A DNA stretch of 64,000 nucleotides from CAYRWR01 sp964537555 (GTDB lineage: Bacteria > Spirochaetota > Brevinematia > Brevinematales > CAYRWR01): NCBI GenBank assembly GCA_964537555.1, contig CAZIAD010000013.1:1-64000 (forward strand), in the 5' to 3' direction. Below, piece by piece: positions 1-9,042 of this stretch (position 1 is its first letter; each line of letters begins with the position of its first letter). The position numbers and the translations under genes are program-made. The notes under the pieces were generated by a model that was not told the origin of the DNA, did not search any database, and saw nothing but the letters and a program-made list of their open reading frames with translations.

Positions 1-69
1 CGCATATACCACTGCCACCAGTAATGCGACCAGAATAGTACTGAATAAGTATTTCCATGATTTATGCAT
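1..69 (-). CDS. exported protein, N-terminal fragment
   Basis: The complement reads ATG at 69 followed by 22 more codons to the window edge. The residues are a basic start (MHKSWK), a hydrophobic stretch rich in Leu/Val/Ala and a VYA ending, which looks like a signal peptide or first membrane segment. A GGAG ribosome-binding site lies 7 nt upstream. The rest of the gene lies outside the window, so no function can be given. It is the downstream neighbour of the alcohol dehydrogenase on the same strand. Confidence 0.55.
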   Translation of the reverse strand, partial: MHKSWKYLFSTILVALLVAVVYA

Positions 70-127
70 TTTAAACTCCTTTACTTTCTTAGTATTAGTT
101 TACACCCTTTTACAACAAATTCAAGTA

Positions 128-1294
128 TTAAAATGCCATTTCCAGTATTTTTTTTACGTCTTCTTTTCCCAGACTTTGAAATCTGCCCACGGTACCATTT
201 TTTACTATATTCAAAGCCATAAGATCGAGGTCATCTTTCTGGGCTCCCAGGTCTCTCAGGCGGAATGGAAGATCCATATCTTTATAGAACTGTGATAAGG
301 CCCTGATACCGGCTCTGGCCTGTTTCAGAGCATCCCCCCGCTCCGGTACATTCCAGACATTGTGCGCAAACTGCTGAAATTTTGCCGCGTTTTTTTCATT
401 AAGCACATATTCCATCCAAACCGGCTGGATCACAGCCAGGCCTACTCCATGCGTAATATCATACTGTGCAGACAGTTCATGTTCTATAGCATGGACTGCC
501 CAGTCCCCGGTCTTACCTACAGACAGTATTTCATTGAGCGCCATACTACCTGCCCACAGTAGATTGGCCCGGGCCGGATAATTGGAACCTTTTCTATAGG
601 CTATGGGCCCATAATGCACCACTGACTTGATCACCGCCTCTGTAAGGTAATCTACCAGGAGCGTGTCCTCTTCTACACTAAAGTACTGCTCCAGGCAGTG
701 ACTGATAATATCGGCAATACCGGCGGCAGTGTGATAGGGGGCTACAGTATAAGTAAACGAGGGATCCAAAATAGAAAAGCGGGGTTTCCATAAGCTGGAA
801 TTTGCCGCATTCTTGGCATTGATACTGAGATTGGATACGACTGCATTTCCATTCATCTCCGAACCGGTAGCAGCCAGAGTGAGGATACAGGCTATAGGCA
901 GAGCCTTGGTGATAGGGGCCAGCCCGGTAAAAAAATCCCAGGGGTCACCCTCATAAAAGACTGCACTGGAAATAGCCTTGGCCGTATCGATCACACTCCC
1001 CCCCCCAATGGCCAGGATAAAATCGATTTTGTCTTTTTTACATTTTTCCCTGCCTTCGCGTACACTGTCGATCCTGGGATTGGGCTTAATATCAGATAAG
1101 GTAAACCAGTCAATACCTTCTCTTTCCAGGAGAAGGGTGACGGTATCCAGGAGGCCGTTTGTCTTGATACGGTCACTGCCATAACAGATCAGGACCCGGC
1201 GTCCCTGCCATTTCTTTATTTCAGTCCCGATTTTTTTGACCTGGCCTCTGCCGAAATGTATGGTTGTACTGTTGCAAAAAGTGAAATTATTCAT
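128..1294 (-). CDS. iron/zinc-dependent alcohol dehydrogenase, YqhD/BdhA type
   Basis: 388 residues, the usual length for YqhD-type group III alcohol dehydrogenases. These are cytosolic NADPH-dependent enzymes that reduce aldehydes (butanal, methylglyoxal, lipid-peroxidation aldehydes) to alcohols. The start MNNF and an early FGRG motif match the family. A GGGSVIDTAKA nucleotide-binding segment sits at about residues 97-107. The metal ligands appear as Asp195, His199, His268 and His282, with the same spacing as D194/H198/H267/H281 of E. coli YqhD. A purine-rich GGGGG precedes the ATG. It lies alone downstream of the copper genes with a 170-nt gap, so it probably has its own transcript. Substrate is inferred only from the family: butanol dehydrogenase and aldehyde-detoxifying reductase are both possible. 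Confidence 0.88.
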   Translation of the reverse strand: MNNFTFCNSTTIHFGRGQVKKIGTEIKKWQGRRVLICYGSDRIKTNGLLDTVTLLLEREGIDWFTLSDIKPNPRIDSVREGREKCKKDKIDFILAIGGGSVIDTAKAISSAVFYEGDPWDFFTGLAPITKALPIACILTLAATGSEMNGNAVVSNLSINAKNAANSSLWKPRFSILDPSFTYTVAPYHTAAGIADIISHCLEQYFSVEEDTLLVDYLTEAVIKSVVHYGPIAYRKGSNYPARANLLWAGSMALNEILSVGKTGDWAVHAIEHELSAQYDITHGVGLAVIQPVWMEYVLNEKNAAKFQQFAHNVWNVPERGDALKQARAGIRALSQFYKDMDLPFRLRDLGAQKDDLDLMALNIVKNGTVGRFQSLGKEDVKKILEMAF

Positions 1295-1391
1295 AGAACC
1301 CCCGCATCCTGTGAAACCATTTTAGCCAATGATAGCGAACATGTCAAAGAAATGAAAGGGTATTTAAAGGGTTTAGCCAGAGAGGAACAGT

Positions 1392-1414
1392 GACTGTTTA
1401 TAGTGAAAACAGTC
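1392..1414. other. inverted repeat between copA and the alcohol dehydrogenase
   Basis: GACTGTTT and AAACAGTC form a perfect 8-bp stem with a 7-nt loop, about 50 nt past the copA stop on the minus strand. No T-run follows directly, so it is a weak terminator candidate; it could also be an operator for the alcohol dehydrogenase gene. Confidence 0.35.
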
Positions 1415-1464
1415 AGATCTCCTGCAAAGTGTCAAAGCCCGCATAGAGGGATTAAAAATGGCTG

Positions 1465-3681
1465 TCAGCTCAGCTTTATCCTTTTCAGTCTCAGTGAATT
1501 GCTTACTACATTGATAGAAGAAAATGCCATGGCTATCTCTGCTATCACGGGATGAAGAAAGCCGGCTGCGGCCAGGGGAATGGCCAGGACATTATAGATA
1601 AAAGCCCAGAACAGATTCTGCCTGATCTTGTCAAAAGTAGCCCGGGACAATCTGATAGCTTCTACCACCTTACTGAGCCTGCCCTGGACCAGGGTGATGT
1701 CTCCAGACTCTATAGCGATATCCGTCCCCGTCCCCAGAGCGATTCCGACATGTGCCCCTTTTAATGCGGCTGCATCATTGATACCATCTCCTACCATGGC
1801 TACGATATGCCCCTGGGACTGTAGTTCCTGTACCAGGGCTATCTTGTCCCGGGGCAGGACCTGAGCATATACCTGTGTGATACCGGCTTCTCTGGCAATA
1901 GCCTTAGCAGTCCGGACATTATCTCCTGTGACCATGGCAGTAGTAATGCCCATAGCACTGAGCTCCTCTACAGCTGAGCTACTATCCTCTTTTAATTTAT
2001 CTGCCACTGCCAGTACACCCAGAATACGCCTGGAATCTGATAACAGTATTACTGTCTTGGCCTGGCTTTCCCATGCGTTTACTAACTCTGCTACTTCCGT
2101 CCAATCGAGTTTAAGTTCATCCATATACGCCGGGGAACCCATGTGATAATGCTGCTCATTGATACGGGCCTGTACTCCTCGGCCGCTGACTGCTGAGAAA
2201 TCCTGTACCTCAAGTGTTATGGCATTTCTGCTATGAGCATATTCCACTATAGCCCGGGCCAGAGGGTGTTCGGAATGACTCTCCAGAGACAATACCGTAT
2301 CCAAAAATTCCGCCTCATGAGCGGAGTGTACATCGGTAACAAAAGGATGCCCTTCTGTAAGGGTGCCGGTCTTGTCAAACAGGATAATGTCCACATCCTT
2401 CATAGTCTGTATGGCCGCACCATTGCGAATCAGTATCCCGTTCTGGGCTCCCAATCCACTGCCCACCATCAGTGCGGTAGGGGTAGCCAGGCCCAGGGCA
2501 CAGGGGCAGGCGATGACCAGAGTAGCAATGGCTGCATAGAGGGCCCGGGACAGGGGGTTCAGGGAGCTATCTATCCAGGGGATAAACGTCTGGCCCCACT
2601 GCATCAGTCTCAGAGACTGTTCCGGAAATAACATCCAGAGTGTGAATACCATTACGGTAATGGCCAGAATAATAGGGACAAACACTGCTATGACCTTATC
2701 GGCAAAAGCCTGAATAGGGATCTTTGTACCCTGTGCTTCCTCCACCAGGGTAACCATCTGTGACAGAAAAGTATCTTTGCCCACTTTGCTGACTTTTACT
2801 TTTAATGACCCATATTGATTAAGAGTAGCTCCTATTACTTCATCACCAGGATTTTTATTAACAGGAAGTGATTCTCCTGTAGCCAGGGACTCATCTACGG
2901 AACTATTACCTTCCACGACTTCCCCGTCCGTAGGAATCTTTTCTCCCGGACGTATGATCATGATATCACCGATTTTAAGCTCATCCAGTGCTACTTCCTG
3001 TTCCAATCCTTTTTCATCCAGGACACGGGCAGTCTTAGCTCCCAGCTCGAGGAGCTTTCTAATAGCCTGGCTGGCCTTCCCTTTGGCAGCTGCTTCCAGG
3101 TATTTACCGATCAGGTGAAAGCCCATGATCATAGCCCCCACCAGGGCATAGTTGGCAATATTTATTCCCAGGAGGCCTAGAATCCCGGTAGAAAAGGATG
3201 CCAGAGTACCCAGGGCTATCAGCACATCCATACCCAGAGACCACTGTATAAAAGACAAAAATGCTGCCCTCTGTACCTGCCAGCCCACAATGAAGATGAC
3301 CGGAAAAGCCAGGGCCAGCTCAATGATATGCCAGTAGGGCAGATGCAGAAGTCCCGACATATGCAGTATCATGAGAATGGCTCCCGGGCCGGCAAAGACC
3401 CAGGCCCAAAACAGCTGCCTGCGGGCATGACGGGCTTTTTGTTCGGGGCTGAGCTCCTGTTCCTGAGGCAGGACCAGGTGATAGCCCAGCTGTTCCACCT
3501 TATGGGCCAGGCTATTGAGATCGGTCTGCGCAGTATCATACTGGATCATGGCTTTTTCTGTAGACAGATTGACCCGGGCAATGCTGATACCCGGTGTTTT
3601 AGCCAGGCCTTTTTCCACCCGGCTGGAACAGGCCGCACAGGTCATCCCTTCTACACTAAGACTTATTTTCTTAATAGCCAT
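1465..3681 (-). CDS. copA: copper-exporting P1B-type ATPase CopA
   Basis: 738 residues. It pumps Cu(I) out of the cytosol using ATP. One N-terminal metal-binding domain carries GMTCAAC at residues 12-18. The actuator motif TGES is at 268-271, the membrane CPC ion-binding motif at about 392-394, the phosphorylation motif DKTGT at 436-440, the P1B-specific His-Pro at about 472-473 and [10 protein letters not shown] at 631-640. The C-terminal membrane helices keep the Tyr-Asn and Met/Ser pattern of the Cu(I) subtype. Having one metal-binding domain is common in bacterial CopA. The gene follows copZ with a 22-nt gap and is presumably transcribed from the CsoR-controlled promoter at 3945-3973. The start is the ATG after AGGAGAG. 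Confidence 0.96.
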   Translation of the reverse strand: MAIKKISLSVEGMTCAACSSRVEKGLAKTPGISIARVNLSTEKAMIQYDTAQTDLNSLAHKVEQLGYHLVLPQEQELSPEQKARHARRQLFWAWVFAGPGAILMILHMSGLLHLPYWHIIELALAFPVIFIVGWQVQRAAFLSFIQWSLGMDVLIALGTLASFSTGILGLLGINIANYALVGAMIMGFHLIGKYLEAAAKGKASQAIRKLLELGAKTARVLDEKGLEQEVALDELKIGDIMIIRPGEKIPTDGEVVEGNSSVDESLATGESLPVNKNPGDEVIGATLNQYGSLKVKVSKVGKDTFLSQMVTLVEEAQGTKIPIQAFADKVIAVFVPIILAITVMVFTLWMLFPEQSLRLMQWGQTFIPWIDSSLNPLSRALYAAIATLVIACPCALGLATPTALMVGSGLGAQNGILIRNGAAIQTMKDVDIILFDKTGTLTEGHPFVTDVHSAHEAEFLDTVLSLESHSEHPLARAIVEYAHSRNAITLEVQDFSAVSGRGVQARINEQHYHMGSPAYMDELKLDWTEVAELVNAWESQAKTVILLSDSRRILGVLAVADKLKEDSSSAVEELSAMGITTAMVTGDNVRTAKAIAREAGITQVYAQVLPRDKIALVQELQSQGHIVAMVGDGINDAAALKGAHVGIALGTGTDIAIESGDITLVQGRLSKVVEAIRLSRATFDKIRQNLFWAFIYNVLAIPLAAAGFLHPVIAEIAMAFSSINVVSNSLRLKRIKLS

Positions 3682-3703
3682 GATCTCTCCTGTTTTAAAA
3701 TGA

Positions 3704-3895
3704 TTAGGATATTACATCATAACCAGCATCTATTATAGACGCTTTTATTTCTTCCAGTTTTGAAGCATCCTCCAGATTAAAGCTGGCGGAGCCGATCTTC
3801 ACTTCCAGGTCAGATACTCCATGATGGTCTGATATAGCCTGTTTTACATGCATGACACAGTGATTGCAGCTCATTCCTGAGATCTTGATTTCCAT
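3704..3895 (-). CDS. copZ: copper chaperone CopZ
   Basis: A 63-residue single heavy-metal-associated domain with the Cu(I)-binding GMSCNHC motif at residues 7-13, near the start as in CopZ/Atx1 chaperones. It would bind cytosolic Cu(I) and pass it to the N-terminal domain of CopA, the next gene. A GGAGG site stands just before the ATG. It is the first gene of the copZ-copA transcript, whose leader contains the proposed CsoR operator (3905-3930). Its length is slightly short but complete for the fold (beta-alpha-beta-beta-alpha-beta). Confidence 0.93.
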   Translation of the reverse strand: MEIKISGMSCNHCVMHVKQAISDHHGVSDLEVKIGSASFNLEDASKLEEIKASIIDAGYDVIS

Positions 3896-3904
3896 TTTTC
3901 CTCC

Positions 3905-3930
3905 TACCCCACCCCCTGTGGGGGATGGTT
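3905..3930. promoter_or_regulatory. CsoR-type copper operator
   Basis: A GC-rich imperfect palindrome, with a CCCCACCCCC half and a GGGGGATGG half around TGT, stands alone in AT-rich DNA between copZ and csoR. It follows the pattern of known CsoR sites (C-rich arm, short centre, G-rich arm). It overlaps the -35 box of the csoR promoter and lies just downstream of the expected copZ start site, so apo-CsoR bound here could block both directions. Confidence 0.8.
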
Positions 3931-3957
3931 GACATATTTACTATAATATATTATATT
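3929..3957 (+). promoter_or_regulatory. csoR promoter
   Basis: TTGACA at 3929-3934, a 17-bp spacer and TATATT at 3952-3957. The -35 box overlaps the end of the CsoR operator. Confidence 0.7.
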
Positions 3958-3973
3958 CTGGTAAATGTGTCAA
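3945..3973 (-). promoter_or_regulatory. copZ-copA promoter
   Basis: On the minus strand TTGACA (3973-3968), a 17-bp spacer and TATATT (3950-3945). It overlaps the opposing csoR promoter, so the two point toward each other and share the DNA between their -10 boxes. The expected start site is near 3938, just before the operator. Confidence 0.7.
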
Positions 3974-4011
3974 GAGCAGGCCAGTAAATAAGTAGGAATA
4001 AAGAGGTCCCC

Positions 4012-4278
4012 ATGGAACACCATCACAAACACGAGACAGCCCGTAAGCTGCTCCTCAATGCCCGGGGTCAGATTGAAAGTGCCATCAAGATGATAGAGGA
4101 AGGCAGATACTGTGTGGATATTTCCAAGCAGATCATGTCCACCATGGGCTTCCTTAAAAAAGCCAATCTGGATGTACTGACACATCACATCGAGACCTGT
4201 GTGGCTGAAGCCGTAAAAAGTGGTGATGCCAGCCAAAAACTGGAAGAGATCAAGGGAATCATGGCCTATTTAAAGTAA
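4012..4278 (+). CDS. csoR: copper-sensing repressor CsoR
   Basis: 88 residues, all-helical DUF156/CsoR-RcnR family. The Cu(I) ligand set is present as Cys34, His59 and Cys63, with the 25- and 4-residue spacing of the C-H-C site of known CsoR proteins. This favours copper sensing over the nickel/cobalt (RcnR) or sulfide (CstR) branches. The N-terminus is His-rich (MEHHHKHE). The protein should repress copZ-copA and itself through the operator at 3905-3930 until Cu(I) releases it. An AGAGG site precedes the ATG. The gene is divergent from copZ and ends 7 nt before the converging ABC transporter gene. Confidence 0.93.
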   Translation: MEHHHKHETARKLLLNARGQIESAIKMIEEGRYCVDISKQIMSTMGFLKKANLDVLTHHIETCVAEAVKSGDASQKLEEIKGIMAYLK

Positions 4279-4285
4279 AAGTGTG

Positions 4286-6346
4286 TTATACACCATCCTG
4301 ATACTGTAGCTTATAGAGATTATAGTACAGTCCCTGCTGCTGCATCAGGGACTGATGGGTCCCCTGCTCGGCCAGGCGGCCCTCAGACAATACCAGGATG
4401 CGGTCTGCATGCTGTACGGTGGAGAGACGGTGGGCGATGACCAGAGAGGTGCGTTTTTCCAGCATCCTGGCCATTGCCTTCTCTATGAGCTTCTCTGTCT
4501 CGGTATCGATATTACCGGTGGCCTCATCCAGTACGATTATAGCAGGGTCATGAGCAATCACCCGGGCGAATGACAGGAGCTGCCGCTGGCCCATGGAGAG
4601 ATTGGAACCCCGTTCATTGAGTACAGTGGCATAGGACTCATGCAGATCTTCTACAAATTCTTCAGCCTGTACCATTTGAGCGGCCTGACGCATATATTCA
4701 TCGGGAATATCGGTACCCAGGATAATATTGTCCTTTACAGTACCGGAGAACAGGAATACATCCTGCAACACAGGGATGACGGTGCGCCGCAGCTCATCCA
4801 GAGAAACATCATGAATATCGATTCCGTCTATGAGGATCTGTCCGGACTGAATATCCCACATACGGGTGAGAAGATTGATGATAGTGGTCTTTCCAGCCCC
4901 GGTATAGCCCACTATCGCCACCATTTCTCCCGCTTTGACCTGGAAAGACAGATCCTTCAGGACCGGCTCCCCCGGCTTATATTCAAAACAGACATTCCTA
5001 AACTCGATATCGCCCCGGAAAGGCTGGGGGAAAGTACGGGTGCCCTTATCCTCAATAGGATGGTCCGCATCCATAAACTCAAAGATACGTTCACTGCCCG
5101 CCATAGCAGACTGTAGTATAGTAAACTTCTCGGAGATATCCATTACAGGTTGATAAAACTTCTGAATGAAATTGATGGCTGCTATCAGAACACCCAGGGT
5201 GACGAGCTGCATATTGAAATAAATAGCACCGGCAAATATGGCTACAGCCACTGTGACCGATGACAGCAGGTCGATTATGGGACGGAACACCGCGAAGATC
5301 CTGACTTCCTTCATATTCATATCAAATAAGCTTTGGTTATTATCTTTAAACTCCCGGGCACTGTGCTTCTGGCGGTTAAATATCTGAACGATGTGCATAC
5401 CGGATATATGCTCGGACAGAAAAGCATTGATACGCGAGACCCACTTCCTGATACCATGATAAGTATGGCGGGCCTTGCTCCTGAAATAGAGGGTGAGCAG
5501 TACTATAGGAGGCAGTGTAGCTACAATGATCCAGGCCAAACGGGCATTGAGTACAAACAGAAATCCGATCACTCCTGCCATGATCATAAAGTCCTTGACC
5601 AGGGCAGTGATCACATTGGTAAAGAGCTCATTGATGGTCTCTACGTCATTGGTGACCCGGGTGACCAGCTTTCCGGTAGGGTATTCATCCAGGCTGGCTA
5701 TACTCTGCCCCATCAGATGGCTGAACAGACGGAGGCGCAGGTCTTTCATGACATTCTGCCCGGTAAGGGCCATCAGGAATATTTGAAAAAAAGTAAACAG
5801 GAGACTGGCTACCAATAATCCTCCAAAGATCCATGTGTTCCGCCGGATCAGGGAAAGATGTTCTGCCCTGAGGATACGCCGGGTGCCTTTATCCAGAGTA
5901 TTGAATTCCTGAGCCGATATAATAATATGATTGGAATCCATTGATTCTATAGAATGCAGCTGATTCTCTATGACCAGTTTCTGTTTTTCAGGGCTGAGCG
6001 AAACCACAAAATAGTTATTATTGGAAGACTGGATCTGGGACTCCAGGATACGGGTGGTAGACCGGGGCAGGTCCGACAGTGTATCTCTCTGGTAATAAGT
6101 ATATTCAGGGGTATATACGCCCTCTATATTCTCAAGATACTGCCCGGCAGTGCTATTATCCACCCGGGTAAAATAAGGAATGACAGCATGGTCCACGGTA
6201 CGCTGCACGATAACCGGCATCATAAGCTCAGTACCGGTAGCCAGGATCAGGGCCAGCAGTGAAAACAGCAGGATAAGGCGGTATGGACGAATATACTGCC
6301 ACAGCCGGGCAAAAACCCGGGCGGATACTTTTTTATGGTCTGTCAT
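4286..6346 (-). CDS. ABC exporter half-transporter (catalytic-site subunit)
   Basis: 686 residues from the ATG at 6346, which follows the upstream stop by one base and has GGAG 10 nt ahead. Longer reading would overlap the partner gene. It is a type IV exporter fold: six membrane helices then a nucleotide-binding domain with GYTGAGKT near 479, signature LSMGQ near 584 and a Walker B with a catalytic Glu (VLDEATGNID). Between the first and second helices (about residues 55-170) is a hydrophilic insert of roughly 115 residues, presumably outside the cytoplasmic membrane; most half-transporters have only a short loop there. With the preceding gene it should form an asymmetric heterodimer like TM287/288 or YheI/YheH. 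Substrate unknown: drug, lipid and peptide are all possible. Confidence 0.88.
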   Translation of the reverse strand: MTDHKKVSARVFARLWQYIRPYRLILLFSLLALILATGTELMMPVIVQRTVDHAVIPYFTRVDNSTAGQYLENIEGVYTPEYTYYQRDTLSDLPRSTTRILESQIQSSNNNYFVVSLSPEKQKLVIENQLHSIESMDSNHIIISAQEFNTLDKGTRRILRAEHLSLIRRNTWIFGGLLVASLLFTFFQIFLMALTGQNVMKDLRLRLFSHLMGQSIASLDEYPTGKLVTRVTNDVETINELFTNVITALVKDFMIMAGVIGFLFVLNARLAWIIVATLPPIVLLTLYFRSKARHTYHGIRKWVSRINAFLSEHISGMHIVQIFNRQKHSAREFKDNNQSLFDMNMKEVRIFAVFRPIIDLLSSVTVAVAIFAGAIYFNMQLVTLGVLIAAINFIQKFYQPVMDISEKFTILQSAMAGSERIFEFMDADHPIEDKGTRTFPQPFRGDIEFRNVCFEYKPGEPVLKDLSFQVKAGEMVAIVGYTGAGKTTIINLLTRMWDIQSGQILIDGIDIHDVSLDELRRTVIPVLQDVFLFSGTVKDNIILGTDIPDEYMRQAAQMVQAEEFVEDLHESYATVLNERGSNLSMGQRQLLSFARVIAHDPAIIVLDEATGNIDTETEKLIEKAMARMLEKRTSLVIAHRLSTVQHADRILVLSEGRLAEQGTHQSLMQQQGLYYNLYKLQYQDGV

Positions 6347-6347
6347 C

Positions 6348-8090
6348 TTACTTATCTCCATGGGCATGCTGAATAGCAGCGATCTCTGCGTAAAATCCAT
6401 CCTGCTGCATCAGTTCTTCATGACTGCCCTTTTGCGTGATACGCCCCTCTTCCAGTACAATGATCTCATCTGCATGGCGCAGGGTAGATATACGGTGAGA
6501 CACGATAATATTAGTCCTGCCCCGGCGTAGTTCCAGAGTGCGGGACAGTATCTGCTCCTCGGTCTGGGTATCTACCGAGGACAAGGCATCATCAAATACC
6601 AGTATAGGTGCATCCGCAGCCAGGGCCCGGGAGATGGCAATACGCTGCTTCTGCCCCCCGGACAGGGTAATCCCTCTCTCCCCTATCTCTGTCTCCAGGC
6701 CCTGGGGGAAGGTAGCCAGATCCCGGCTGATAGTGGAAAGCTCAGCCATATCATGGATAAGCTGGTCCCGGTCTTTCAAATCGGGCCGGGCGAAGATTAT
6801 GTTATTGGCAATGGTATCAGAGAATAAGAAGGTATCCTGGGGTACATAGGCAAACAGGGACCGTAAATAATCCAGATCAAGATCATGAATATCTGCTCCT
6901 CCGATAAACACAGTAGCAGGAGGGGTCTGCTCGATACGGGGCAGGAGATTGAGCAGGCTGCTCTTTCCGGAACCGGTACGTCCGATGATACCCAGGGTCT
7001 TACCCTGCTCCACAGTATACTCGATGTGCTGAAGCTGTGCTTTGTCCGTACCCTCGTACTGGAAATCCTTGAGGTCAATCTTTATGGAAAAGTCTTTTAT
7101 CTCACTGATGGGGTTATCCCGATTCCGTATAGAAGGCTCAGCATGCAGCACTTCATTGATACGTTCCATGGAGGCAGCTCCTCTCTGTAGCAGGTTAATA
7201 GTAAATCCTGCACCCAGCATGGGCCAGATGAGCATACCCAGGTACTGCAGGAATGCCGTAAAGTCGCCGATCAGGAAGGGCCCCTCTATCACAGCTGCAG
7301 CACCGTATCGCAGCAAGATGAGCTGAGTCAGTCCGCTGATAAACATCACTACCGGAAAAAACAGGCCGAATAATTTGACCAGGCGCAGATTTTTCACTTT
7401 ATAGTTCTCATTGTCCTTTTCAAACTGGCTCATCACATGTTTTTCCTGCACAAATGACTTGATGACCCGGATGCCGGAGATACTCTCCTGGGCTCTTTCC
7501 GATAATGCCGAAAAGCCCTCCTGGACTCCTTTGAAAAGCTTCATGATCACCGGCCCCATCATAATGACCAGTACTGTGATGACAGGCAGGGGAAGAATGG
7601 TATATAAAGTCAGGCGGGGATACTGGGTAAACAGGACGATCAGGATAGTGACGGTAAAGAAAAGGCCATCCAGAAAGGCTATAAAGGCCATACCGGTGGC
7701 CATACGGATCGCTTCCATGTCATTTGTGGCCCGGGCCATAAAGTCCCCGGTCTTGTGCTTTTTAAAATAGGCTGAATCCATAAGCAGGAGCTGATCAAAA
7801 AAGCGATTACGAAGGGCCAGCTCTATCCTGCGGGACGCTCCCTGGATGAATATCCTCCATCCAAAACGGCCTATGGCAATAAATACCGCAATGAGGATAA
7901 TGATCAGTCCGATACGGGCGATATCATTATTGCTATAAGTCCCACTGGATATTTTATTGACGGCTTCTTTTATATACTGGGGAATGAGGAGCTGCCCGGC
8001 ATCAGCCAGGATCAGAAACAGAAAACCGAAAAAATATCTGTGCGCATTTTTTTTGATATAGGGAACAAGGGTCTTAAACTGTTTAAACAT
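6348..8090 (-). CDS. ABC exporter half-transporter (degenerate-site subunit)
   Basis: 580 residues, six membrane helices and one ATP-binding domain. Walker A is GRTGSGKS near 369, the signature is LSGGQ, and the switch His is in SHRIS. Walker B reads VFDDALSS, with Asp where the catalytic Glu is expected. This is the hallmark of the non-hydrolysing site of heterodimeric exporters, while the downstream partner keeps the Glu. The two genes are one base apart and are surely co-translated. The split of canonical and degenerate motifs makes a YheI/YheH- or TM287/288-like complex the best reading. Confidence 0.9.
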   Translation of the reverse strand: MFKQFKTLVPYIKKNAHRYFFGFLFLILADAGQLLIPQYIKEAVNKISSGTYSNNDIARIGLIIILIAVFIAIGRFGWRIFIQGASRRIELALRNRFFDQLLLMDSAYFKKHKTGDFMARATNDMEAIRMATGMAFIAFLDGLFFTVTILIVLFTQYPRLTLYTILPLPVITVLVIMMGPVIMKLFKGVQEGFSALSERAQESISGIRVIKSFVQEKHVMSQFEKDNENYKVKNLRLVKLFGLFFPVVMFISGLTQLILLRYGAAAVIEGPFLIGDFTAFLQYLGMLIWPMLGAGFTINLLQRGAASMERINEVLHAEPSIRNRDNPISEIKDFSIKIDLKDFQYEGTDKAQLQHIEYTVEQGKTLGIIGRTGSGKSSLLNLLPRIEQTPPATVFIGGADIHDLDLDYLRSLFAYVPQDTFLFSDTIANNIIFARPDLKDRDQLIHDMAELSTISRDLATFPQGLETEIGERGITLSGGQKQRIAISRALAADAPILVFDDALSSVDTQTEEQILSRTLELRRGRTNIIVSHRISTLRHADEIIVLEEGRITQKGSHEELMQQDGFYAEIAAIQHAHGDK

Positions 8091-8179
8091 TTTTCGCCTT
8101 ATGCTGTGTTGCCAAAATATAATAAATTATCTGATAATGGGAAAGTATTTCCGGAATATATCTGCAGACAAAACACTCA

Positions 8180-8680
8180 CTATACAGACGATTCTTCCTG
8201 GCCGGACAAATGCCTGCTGATATCATTCCAGGCATAGTGATATTTTGCATCCATTTTAGGATCGTGAGGAATCTTTATTGCATTCTGAATGTATTCTCCT
8301 GACTTTTTCCAATCCCCCTTTCTGCCAGCGATCTGAGCTAAGGCAAAGTAGGACAGACTGACATTGTGGGGCCCGGGTTTACCCTCATCTATTCCTCTTA
8401 AATAAAAGTACGAGGCTGTATCCAGATCGTTCTTTGCCTGAGCCACAATACCCTGATACATAAGATAGTACGATAAGTATTCCGGATTCAGGCCCTCCAC
8501 TGATCTGACTAGTTTTAAATAAAATCCTGCCCTGGCCATAAGATGGAGACGTATGAAAACATAGGCCAGCCAGATATAAAGATTGTCCGTCATCTTAGGC
8601 AGGAGCCATCTCCATACCAGGAAGGCGGCTGCACAAAGTGAGAATATCCCTATGAGCAGGTCGATCTGAACAGTACTCAT
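8180..8680 (-). CDS. membrane-anchored TPR-like protein, unknown function
   Basis: 166 residues from the ATG at 8680, chosen because it lies 4 nt after the stop of the upstream gene; an upstream TTG would overlap that gene. One membrane helix occupies about residues 6-26. It is followed by a helical region with repeat-like segments (LAQIAGRKGDWKKSGEYIQN) resembling tetratricopeptide repeats. No Shine-Dalgarno site is obvious, so translation may be coupled to the 103-residue gene before it. I do not recognise the family. A scaffold role at the inner membrane is inference only. Confidence 0.65.
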   Translation of the reverse strand: MSTVQIDLLIGIFSLCAAAFLVWRWLLPKMTDNLYIWLAYVFIRLHLMARAGFYLKLVRSVEGLNPEYLSYYLMYQGIVAQAKNDLDTASYFYLRGIDEGKPGPHNVSLSYFALAQIAGRKGDWKKSGEYIQNAIKIPHDPKMDAKYHYAWNDISRHLSGQEESSV

Positions 8681-8684
8681 TGGT

Positions 8685-8996
8685 TTAATATTTCTCGTAT
8701 TTGGATTCAATGTTAAAGATCACGTTTTTTTGCTTATCTCCGTTTTTCAGAATGACCACGTCAAATTTCTTATCCAGGTCCAGGAAATGATTCTCGATAA
8801 AAGCACCTACCGTGAGAATGAGATTATCTTTTACCTCATAGGGATAGTCCGTCTCTATCTTATTATACATCTCTTTTATGATCTCTTTAGCTTCAGGAAG
8901 CCGCAGAAAATCTCCCATTTTATATACTTCACGGTTGTAGTTTACATAGACTATATCCAGTCCCTTTTGCTTCCAGAATTCAATGGTCTCTGCCAT
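8685..8996 (-). CDS. small cytosolic protein of unknown function
   Basis: 103 residues, starting MAETIEFWK after a clear AAGGGG site. Charged and soluble, with no signal peptide or membrane helix. The pattern alternates short strands (DIVYVNYN, DVVILKNG) with Glu/Lys-rich helices, suggesting a small alpha/beta fold. It begins an apparent two-gene unit with the TPR-like membrane protein (4-nt gap). I do not recognise the family; its coding nature is supported by the ribosome-binding site and tight spacing. Confidence 0.6.
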   Translation of the reverse strand: MAETIEFWKQKGLDIVYVNYNREVYKMGDFLRLPEAKEIIKEMYNKIETDYPYEVKDNLILTVGAFIENHFLDLDKKFDVVILKNGDKQKNVIFNIESKYEKY

Positions 8997-9042
8997 GGGA
9001 TACCCCTTATAAACCTAATAATAGCAATATCGGAAAAAAAAC

